DNA of 7,498 nt from the NCBI GenBank assembly GCA_964599275.1, contig CAZRFK010000084.1:1-7498 (forward strand), written 5' to 3'. Positions 1 through 5,862 of the stretch are shown here, in pieces; the first letter of the stretch is position 1, and every line of letters begins with the position of its first letter. The stretch is from PUMD01 sp964599275. Its GTDB lineage: Bacteria > Bacillota > Sulfobacillia > SLMV01. A program made the translations under genes and the position numbers. The notes under the pieces are model-generated. The model worked only from the letters and a program-made list of their open reading frames with translations. It made no database searches and had not been told where the DNA came from.

Positions 1-114
1 AAATGGATATCGCATAATTGATTCTCGGATTAGACCGCACGTGCTGAAAACGGGTTATACCAGGGAAAGCAGGGTTTTTTCTCTTGTTTGGAGAATGTTA
101 CACAGCGAACAAAG

Positions 115-144
115 TTTATATGGCGCTTCCCGAGGTCATATAAA
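115..144 (+). promoter_or_regulatory. Weak candidate promoter of the ABC importer operon
   Basis: A -35-like TTTATA (115-120, 4 of 6 matches to TTGACA) and a -10-like TATAAA (139-144, 5 of 6 matches to TATAAT) lie 18 bases apart. Transcription would start near 151 and leave an untranslated leader of about 55 bases before the GTG start at 207. The rest of 1-206 shows no convincing operator, riboswitch or T-box element. A T-run at 75-80 has no stem in front of it, so it is not read as a terminator. AT-rich stretches like this occur often by chance, so this is only the best candidate in the leader. Confidence 0.3.
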
Positions 145-206
145 ATCCAAAAATGGTTGGACATTACAGCCGTCCGCCACATTTATTACAAGGAGGGGGT
201 CAAGAC

Positions 207-1868
207 GTGAAATTTGAGAGACATTCGAGTGTATTACTACTGGTAACATTGCTGTCTTTAGCATTGCTTGTTGGTTGTGCCCCTGAGGTAGAACCTGATG
301 AGCCCTCAGAGGATGACCCGGTATCGGAGGAGCCTGCAGTTGGAGGGGAAATGGTTTATGGTATGACCGGTGAACCGGTAATACTTAACCCAATTTTCAG
401 TACTGGTACCCCAGCAAGTTTTGTGAACGACAGAGTCTATGCATCGTTGGTGCGAGCTGATGAGAACCTGCAAATGCAGCCTTATGTAGCTGAAGATTGG
501 GAATATTCTGATGATGGTCTGGAGTGGACCTTCCATCTTCGGAACGATGTTTATTTCCATGACGGCGAACAGCTGACAGCTGATGATGTTGTTTACACCT
601 TTATGACCATACTGCACGAGGATTACACTGGTGTACGAGCCACCACCTATGAACCCATTGAAGAGGTAGTGGCTGTCGATGACACTATTGTTCAATTCAT
701 TCTCAAAAAACCTCATGCGCCGCTCTTGAGCAATTTGAATATGGGTATTCTGCCAAAGCATCACTTTGAGGACCAGCCCGTTGCCCAGCTGAATGAACTT
801 GATATCAACGATGCACCTGTCGGTGCAGGCCCCTACGTATTTGGGGAATGGCGAAGCGGGGAATATATGGTCCTGGAGCGCAATCCAGACTTCTTTCTCG
901 ATGGACCCTATATTGAAGAAGTTCGTATTCGCTTCTATGGTGACGAACAGGTCATGTTGACTGCTCTTGAAGCTGGTGACATTGATTATCTTGGTACCAT
1001 TCCTCCAGATGATATCGATAGAGTCGTTGAGGAACACGACGACAAGCTGGATTTCTTTGAGCGTCAGGCGAACAGCTATTCTTACATTGGTCTCAAGCAG
1101 ACAGATCCGATACTACAGGATCAAAGAGTTAGACAGGCAATGGTTTATGGAATCAATCGCAGAAGTGTCGTAGACGATGTCCTCAACGGCTATGGAACGG
1201 TAATGAATGCCAATGTTCCTCCGTTTTCCTGGGCATACAACCCCGATCTTATTGATTATGAATACGATCCGGACAAAGCCATTGAGCTTGTAGAAGACGC
1301 TGGATGGACCGAAGTCGGTGATGACGGTATTCGCCGCAATGAAGATGGAGATAAACTGAGCGTTGAGTGTGTTACTGCTACTGGTAACACCGTCCGGGAG
1401 AACACTCTATTGATTGCTCAGCAGAACCTGGCCGAAATTGGCTTCGAACTAGATGTTCAATTCATTGAGTGGAGCGTTCTTCTCAATCAGTATCTCGACG
1501 TAGCGATGTTCGAATCCTATATGTTAGGATGGGGTCTTGGTATCGACCCAGATGCCTATTTATTCTTCCACTCAGAAGCTGGGGTGGATGAAGATGGCAA
1601 TCTGGTTGGTTTCAACGATGTAGAATATTCCAATGAGCGGGTTGATGAGCTTCTCGAATTAGGCCGCACTACTTTGGAACAGCAAGAGCGAGTAGAAATT
1701 TACCATGAGATTCAGGAGATTCTCAATGAGGAGCTTCCCTATATATTCCTCTACAGTCGTGACCTGGTCACCGCTGTCAGCAAGGATGTAATGGGTATGA
1801 CCATGAGCGATGTCGGTCCGCTTTATCCTGAGCAGTGGTACGTGGAGACTGTTGATGACACTGAATAA
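207..1868 (+). CDS. Peptide/nickel-type ABC importer substrate-binding lipoprotein (SBP family 5)
   Basis: This is the extracellular receptor of an oligopeptide/dipeptide-type ABC importer. It captures substrate outside the membrane and hands it to the two permeases encoded next. The chosen start is GTG at 207, behind a strong ribosome binding site (AGGAGGGGG, 191-199), giving 553 residues. An in-frame ATG at 153 lacks such a site and would place 18 residues ahead of the signal peptide. Residues 1-23 form a lipoprotein signal (basic n-region with K2 and R5, hydrophobic 9-22) ending in lipobox L-V-G-C with lipidation expected at C24. An acidic, proline-rich linker follows (about 25-45). Residues 95-132 carry the family signature (W98, DGLEWTF, LR-DV-FHDG, LTADDVVYTF). 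Further family marks are GAGPY (206-210) and RNPDFF (225-230). The length is normal for SBP_bac_5. The ligand cannot be read from sequence: peptides are most likely, but nickel, sugars or opines are possible in this family. Confidence 0.93.
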   Translation: MKFERHSSVLLLVTLLSLALLVGCAPEVEPDEPSEDDPVSEEPAVGGEMVYGMTGEPVILNPIFSTGTPASFVNDRVYASLVRADENLQMQPYVAEDWEYSDDGLEWTFHLRNDVYFHDGEQLTADDVVYTFMTILHEDYTGVRATTYEPIEEVVAVDDTIVQFILKKPHAPLLSNLNMGILPKHHFEDQPVAQLNELDINDAPVGAGPYVFGEWRSGEYMVLERNPDFFLDGPYIEEVRIRFYGDEQVMLTALEAGDIDYLGTIPPDDIDRVVEEHDDKLDFFERQANSYSYIGLKQTDPILQDQRVRQAMVYGINRRSVVDDVLNGYGTVMNANVPPFSWAYNPDLIDYEYDPDKAIELVEDAGWTEVGDDGIRRNEDGDKLSVECVTATGNTVRENTLLIAQQNLAEIGFELDVQFIEWSVLLNQYLDVAMFESYMLGWGLGIDPDAYLFFHSEAGVDEDGNLVGFNDVEYSNERVDELLELGRTTLEQQERVEIYHEIQEILNEELPYIFLYSRDLVTAVSKDVMGMTMSDVGPLYPEQWYVETVDDTE

Positions 1869-1888
1869 CCCATTAGCTGATTACATGG

Positions 1889-1920
1889 ATAGGAAACGCT
1901 GCTAACTAAACAGCGCCTAT
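1889..1920 (+). other. Bulged stem-loop downstream of the binding-protein gene
   Basis: ATAGG (1889-1893) pairs with CCTAT (1916-1920), and CGCTG (1897-1901) pairs with CAGCG (1911-1915). An AAA bulge lies on the left side and there is a 9-base loop. It sits 20 bases after the stop of the binding-protein gene and directly before a stronger hairpin. There is no T-run. A role in protecting the upstream mRNA 3' end is inferred from position only. Confidence 0.4.
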
Positions 1921-1932
1921 GGTTCTGATTTG

Positions 1933-1965
1933 AAGAGGGGGGGCTCATTTCGAGCCACCCCTCTT
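1933..1965 (+). terminator. Strong hairpin between binding protein and permease: likely attenuator or mRNA-stabilising element
   Basis: Bases 1933-1946 pair with 1952-1965: a 14-position GC-rich stem with a single G/A mismatch (1941/1957) and a 5-base loop. Only a poor T-run follows, so it looks like a partial terminator or an RNA-stability structure rather than a full stop. It lies 32 bases before the permease start, and downstream genes would be read through it. In importer operons such structures are known to let the binding protein be made in excess over the membrane parts (for example malE-malF). That role here is inferred from position. Confidence 0.6.
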
Positions 1966-1997
1966 GATGGGAAGGACACTTTTAGGGAGGTGAAGGA

Positions 1998-2969
1998 ATG
2001 ACTACCTATATTATCAAGCGGCTTTTGCAGATGATTCCGCTTCTGATAGGCATTACAGTAGTATCCTTTATAATAATGCAGATGGCTCCCGGGGACCCTG
2101 TCGATTTACTGACTGAACGTACTGCTACAGCTGAAGACCGGGCCAGAATTCGAGCGATTTACGGACTGGATGAGCCTTTACATGTACAGTACTGGATTTG
2201 GCTGACCAACTTTCTTCGTGGGGATTTTGGATATTCATATGTCCGTGGTCGTCCAGTACGGGATATGATATTGGAACGACTACCAAATACCGTGTATCTC
2301 AACGCAGTGGTGGCGGTGATGATATATACTCTGGCAATTCCCATTGGGGTTGCGTCAGCACTGCGGCAGTATTCATCATTTGATCACGCTGTAACCAGCT
2401 TTGCTTTTCTGGGGCAGGCCCTCCCCAACTTCTGGTTTGGATTGCTGCTCATTTTCGGGGTGGCACTGCGTGTTGATTTCATTCCGGTGGGGGGCATGAG
2501 CTCTTATGGGATCGGTCTGGCAACTCATAGTTTCTGGGCTGTTCTGATTGATAGATTAAGATACTTGATTTTACCGGTAATAGTAATGGGGCTTAGTGCA
2601 TTGGCAGGCATAACCAGATATACACGTTCCAGCATGCTGGAGGTAATTCGCAAGGATTATATTCGTACTGCTCGTTCGAAAGGCTTGGCGGAACGAATCG
2701 TAGTTTACAAGCACGCGCTGCGGAATGCACTTTTACCCATAGTAACCCTGCTTGGATTCGAAATACCCATCATGTTCTCGGGTTCGGTAATTATTGAGAA
2801 TATTTTTTCATGGCCTGGACTGGGAACATTATCGGTTAATGCAATTTTCATGAGGGACTACATGGTAGTGATGGCCTTCAACGTAATAGGAGCTACCTTA
2901 GTGATCATTGGTAATTTTGTAGCTGACCTTTTATATGTGGTAGTTGATCCCCGCATTTCATACGACTGA
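1998..2969 (+). CDS. dppB: DppB-type ABC transporter permease
   Basis: This is the first integral membrane subunit of the peptide/nickel-type importer. It pairs with the DppC-type subunit encoded next to form the channel. The ATG at 1998 follows an excellent ribosome binding site (AGGGAGGTGA, 1984-1993), giving 323 residues, a normal length. The N-terminus has the typical DppB form: a short basic start (K8, R9), a first membrane helix (about 10-30), then the conserved PGDPV (31-35) and a long extracellular loop containing YGLDEPL (55-61) and LRGDFGYS (73-80). Further helices lie near 97-121, 132-158, 188-205, 245-265 and 287-316. The cytoplasmic EAA loop that docks the ATPase is at about 223-249 (A225, G229, K238, R242, N243, P247). 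The C-terminus DPRISYD is typical. It is separated from the binding-protein gene by two hairpins and is 15 bases from the next gene. The symbol reflects family, not a proven dipeptide substrate. Confidence 0.93.
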   Translation: MTTYIIKRLLQMIPLLIGITVVSFIIMQMAPGDPVDLLTERTATAEDRARIRAIYGLDEPLHVQYWIWLTNFLRGDFGYSYVRGRPVRDMILERLPNTVYLNAVVAVMIYTLAIPIGVASALRQYSSFDHAVTSFAFLGQALPNFWFGLLLIFGVALRVDFIPVGGMSSYGIGLATHSFWAVLIDRLRYLILPVIVMGLSALAGITRYTRSSMLEVIRKDYIRTARSKGLAERIVVYKHALRNALLPIVTLLGFEIPIMFSGSVIIENIFSWPGLGTLSVNAIFMRDYMVVMAFNVIGATLVIIGNFVADLLYVVVDPRISYD

Positions 2970-2984
2970 AGGGAGTGAGAGAGT

Positions 2985-3890
2985 TTGCAGGAACAAAGAG
3001 AACAATTTACCAGAAAGAATAAGTTGTCTGGTAACCTTCACGAGGATGCAGAAACTTGGGGTCAAATGGTCTGGAGGCGTTTTAAGCGCCATAAATTGGC
3101 TGTGGTCAGTATGTGTGTGCTGGTTGTACTGTATCTCATGGCTATTTTTGCCCCTTATATCGCGACTCACGAATTTGATCATGTCAATCCGGCCAACAAC
3201 CTCGCACCTCCCAGCAGCGAACATTTCTTTGGTACTGACCGGTTGGGCCGAGATATCTTTAGTAGGGTGATTTGGGGTTCGCGAGTATCACTGAGTGTTG
3301 GGTTTGTTGCGGCGGGTGTGGCGGTCATACTGGGAACGGTCATTGGCGCTGTCTCTGCATATTTTGGTGGTTGGGTAGACAATGTGTTGCAGCGCTTTAC
3401 CGAAATTGTACAATCATTCCCTACTATGTTCCTGCTTCTGACCGTAATCGCCATTGTTGATCGCAGCATATTCAATATCATGTTGGTAATAGGAATCACC
3501 TCTTGGCCTGGTCTGGCTCGCCTGGTTCGCAGTGAAGTGTTAACCCTGAAAAAGCAGGATTTTACTGAAGCTGCAAAGAGCGTTGGAGCGACAGATACCC
3601 GTATCATATTTAAGCATATAATGCCAAATGCCATTGCCCCCATTATCGTCAATGCTACATTGCGTATAGCGGGAGCGATATTGGCAGAATCTGCACTGAG
3701 CTTTTTGGGTCTGGGAGTACAGGAACCCTTCCCAAGCTGGGGAAGCATTTTGAATGCGGGTCGTCCCCATTTGCGCTACGCCATCTGGATCACATTGTTC
3801 CCGGGATTATTCATCTTTATCACTGTGTTGGCTTTCAACTATATCGGTGATGGTTTACGCGATGCCCTTGACCCGAGATTACAGGAATGA
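2985..3890 (+). CDS. dppC: DppC-type ABC transporter permease
   Basis: This is the second membrane subunit of the importer. The start is TTG at 2985, 15 bases after the DppB stop, behind a GGGAGTGA ribosome binding site (2971-2978). The resulting 301 residues are normal for DppC/OppC. A polar cytoplasmic tail (1-37), with the RRFKRHKLA motif at 31-39, leads into helix 1 (about 38-58). The hallmark extracellular segment H80-FFGTD-LGRD-FSR runs to 94. The remaining helices lie near 103-125, 145-171, 219-242 and 267-287. The EAA loop is at about 193-222 (E195, A196, A197, G201, H211, P214, N215). The C-terminal DGLRDALDPR (289-298) is diagnostic. No ATPase gene follows. A gene of unknown function begins 22 bases after the stop, so the two are probably co-transcribed. 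Confidence 0.93.
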   Translation: MQEQREQFTRKNKLSGNLHEDAETWGQMVWRRFKRHKLAVVSMCVLVVLYLMAIFAPYIATHEFDHVNPANNLAPPSSEHFFGTDRLGRDIFSRVIWGSRVSLSVGFVAAGVAVILGTVIGAVSAYFGGWVDNVLQRFTEIVQSFPTMFLLLTVIAIVDRSIFNIMLVIGITSWPGLARLVRSEVLTLKKQDFTEAAKSVGATDTRIIFKHIMPNAIAPIIVNATLRIAGAILAESALSFLGLGVQEPFPSWGSILNAGRPHLRYAIWITLFPGLFIFITVLAFNYIGDGLRDALDPRLQE

Positions 3891-3912
3891 TTTGTTTCGG
3901 GGGGGATGGGCT

Positions 3913-5772
3913 GTGAATGTTTCTGGTCTACCTTTTTTGAAACATAGTAGTGGTAGACTAAATCCAACCATATATTTTTTGCTAGTGGCTGGGTTATTGG
4001 TTGTGTTTGTTTTTGGAATGGCTGCATGTGTTTCAGCACAGTCAGAGCCAGGTTGGGAGTCTGAATGGGCAGACGGTTGGTCTCTGCCGGAGAAGCTGAC
4101 TCAAACGCACCCAGCTTCTGGTCCAGTATCTGCAGCCGTTGATGACAACGGAGAGATACATCTGCTAACTGTAGATCATGATCTACAGCAAGGTATAAAA
4201 GATATTTTGCTGAACGGACATAAGGTGCACCGTGTTGAAAGCCAAGTGAGGCATTTGAATCTGGTACTTGATGATAATTCCGGATATCATCTGGCGTGGG
4301 TTGAACACTGGCTAGGAGAGGGCAGACATGCCTTAATGTACAAATATCTGCCCCCAAGCTGGGCGGGAAATTCGACGGATGGCGATCTACATGTTCTACG
4401 GGAGGTCGCTCGCCCTTTGCGTGATGTTACCCTGTCATTTACCCCACAGCAGGCTCTCTTGTTCTGCTGGACTGATATGACAGAAGGTCTGCGTAGAGTT
4501 TTTACTGCCGACATGGAACCTGGACAACCGGAGAAATTAGCGGCAAATCAGCTAACTTCTTCAGAGAATTCAACAGAAACTCATTCCCAGCCTACAATTT
4601 TGAAAGACAGGGAAGGCATTACTTATTTGTGGTGGGTGCGCCAGGCAGAAATTCGCAACTACCTGATGTTCTGGGCCTATGATGAACAAATGGAGCCACT
4701 TTTCTCTTCACCCTTGCAGCTGGGAACGGTATCCGGGCAGCCTCATCAGAATGCACAGGCCGTGGCTGCTGACGATGAAGTGTTTGCAGTATGGGCAGGT
4801 ACGGTTTCCAGAAGAGGGGAAACTGTTGGATCCGGGGTCACCCTGGGGAGGTTTGACTCTGACGGTACGGAACCAGATACGAAAGTTGTTTCTCTGGCAG
4901 GTCAGATGGAGCAGTTTGTTCACGTGAATGCTCTGGCTCCTGATCTTTTCGCTTATGAGCATCCGGAAAAGGACAGAGTGTTGGTGGTGGCATGGAGCAA
5001 CAGTGATCCACGCGAAGAGGATGGTCGATTGAGACTGTACTCGGCTGATGTTTTTCCCCAGACCCTGCAGGTTAATTCGGTGGGTTTGGCCAGTTTGCAG
5101 GAAGGTGAACCCATGTGGCCGCAGATTATCGCCAGTCCGATGGAGGAAAAGGGAGAGAGCCTGACTATTGTTTATCATGTTCCAAGTGGGCATGAGACAA
5201 TTGAGGTTTGGGCGGTCAGTGATGCTGAACCTGCTTCCCCGAATCTAGCCTTTTTTCTGAATTTATCACCGCAGCAGCCGTGGTCAGATGCATTATTCAA
5301 AACCATCAGTCTTTTTTTTGCAGGTCTCGGGCTGCTTATAGTTAGATTCACCCCCATTGTTGTAACGGTGGGGGCTCTTACAGTGTTGGACCGGTTAGAT
5401 GTTCTGCCTCAGGGAGAAAAAGCTCCTTATGTGATTTATCTGCTCACTCCAGCATTGATCTTTTTGTGGAAAGAGCCGGATAATATTTTGTACTGGCGTG
5501 CAGTGACACTTTCACAGCCTTGGGGGTGGGCAATTTTTGCCTTAGCAGCAATGCTTAGTGCTGGTGTACTGATTGGATGTAACCGGAATCCCCATGAAAG
5601 CTTGAACTGGATGTTAAGTGGAGTACTTTTTACCTTTTTGAATGCAGTATTTTCACTGATACCCGAGGGAACAAGGCTGCACATGTTTATTTCTTCTGAA
5701 TATTCCTCCTTCTGGCCACAAAAAGCTCTCTTTATCGGACTACTACTTATCGCCGGGTGGCAGTTGGATTGA
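3913..5772 (+). CDS. Unrecognised exported protein: probable beta-propeller domain plus C-terminal membrane domain
   Basis: I do not recognise this protein. The chosen start is GTG at 3913, behind a G-rich ribosome binding site (G7 tract, 3899-3905), giving 619 residues. The reading frame stays open upstream to an ATG at 3754, but that start would overlap the DppC gene by 137 bases. Residues 1-17 are polar and basic and 18-38 are hydrophobic, ending at C39 (lipobox-like, with an unusual M at -3) or at a possible signal peptidase I site after A42. Residues about 70-437 contain roughly seven repeats beginning near 71, 113, 169, 224, 278, 336 and 401. Each has a D/G turn, a hydrophobic strand often with W or Y (W129, W186, W240, W294, W361, Y421) and a second strand ending near D/N, as in beta-propeller blades. 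Hydrophobic segments follow at about 462-491, 505-519, 536-555, 566-582 and 604-617. The C-terminus is only a few residues past the last one. Its place in the importer transcript suggests an accessory role outside the membrane. No enzymatic motif was found. Confidence 0.8.
   Translation: MNVSGLPFLKHSSGRLNPTIYFLLVAGLLVVFVFGMAACVSAQSEPGWESEWADGWSLPEKLTQTHPASGPVSAAVDDNGEIHLLTVDHDLQQGIKDILLNGHKVHRVESQVRHLNLVLDDNSGYHLAWVEHWLGEGRHALMYKYLPPSWAGNSTDGDLHVLREVARPLRDVTLSFTPQQALLFCWTDMTEGLRRVFTADMEPGQPEKLAANQLTSSENSTETHSQPTILKDREGITYLWWVRQAEIRNYLMFWAYDEQMEPLFSSPLQLGTVSGQPHQNAQAVAADDEVFAVWAGTVSRRGETVGSGVTLGRFDSDGTEPDTKVVSLAGQMEQFVHVNALAPDLFAYEHPEKDRVLVVAWSNSDPREEDGRLRLYSADVFPQTLQVNSVGLASLQEGEPMWPQIIASPMEEKGESLTIVYHVPSGHETIEVWAVSDAEPASPNLAFFLNLSPQQPWSDALFKTISLFFAGLGLLIVRFTPIVVTVGALTVLDRLDVLPQGEKAPYVIYLLTPALIFLWKEPDNILYWRAVTLSQPWGWAIFALAAMLSAGVLIGCNRNPHESLNWMLSGVLFTFLNAVFSLIPEGTRLHMFISSEYSSFWPQKALFIGLLLIAGWQLD
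4169..4188. repeat. Perfect 20-base palindrome inside the propeller gene
   Basis: CTGTAGATCA is followed directly by its reverse complement TGATCTACAG with no spacer and no mismatch. It lies within codons for residues 86-92 of the unrecognised exported protein (V-D-H-D-L-Q). By rough reckoning (number of positions times one quarter to the tenth power) such a site is expected well under once in a window of this size. It could bind a dimeric regulator or be a by-product of codon choice. Confidence 0.6.
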
Positions 5773-5824
5773 TAGTTGGAGTAGTGCTAAATCAAATGTC
5801 TTTCAATACACCTGATTTTGCATA

Positions 5825-5852
5825 TGAGAGGAGGAGCGTGCTCCCCCTCTCA
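5825..5852. terminator. GC-rich inverted repeat between convergent genes
   Basis: Bases 5825-5836 pair with 5841-5852, a 12-position stem with one A/C mismatch and a CGTG loop. It is 52 bases past the stop of the + strand gene and 10 bases past the stop of the - strand gene, where a shared two-way terminator would be expected. Neither strand has a clear T-run after the stem, so it may need Rho or serve mainly to protect mRNA ends. The remainder of the 90-base gap shows nothing else. Confidence 0.5.
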
Positions 5853-5862
5853 CGAGACAACA

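Noticed and set aside
71..80. T-run near 75-80 as an upstream terminator.
   Set aside because: No stem of useful length can be formed from the bases before it.
153..206. ATG at 153 as start of the binding protein.
   Set aside because: It has no ribosome binding site and would put 18 extra residues before the lipoprotein signal. The GTG at 207 follows a strong site.
2..217. A frame open from the window's first bases to 217, possibly the tail of an upstream gene or a leader peptide (ATG at 95).
   Set aside because: The translation is rich in R and S without family features and runs through the receptor's ribosome binding site and start. The ATG at 95 has no properly spaced ribosome binding site. 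Best explained by chance.
306..1037. Long open frame of 243 codons on the - strand within the binding-protein gene.
   Set aside because: It lies wholly opposite a clear family gene and its translation shows no domain or signal.
3179..3748. Open frame of 189 codons on the - strand within the DppC gene.
   Set aside because: It lies opposite a well-conserved permease gene, and its translation has no recognisable features.
3754..3912. Upstream extension of the propeller gene overlapping DppC, or a frameshifted DppC fusion.
   Set aside because: The extension is out of frame with DppC and unlike any family. The GTG at 3913 has its own G-rich ribosome binding site and a signal sequence follows it, so a separate protein is simpler.
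5351..5374. Inverted repeat (CCCCCA / TGGGGG with extra wobble pairs) late in the propeller gene, as a terminator.
   Set aside because: It lies well inside an open coding region, has no T-run, and arises from ordinary codons in a membrane segment.
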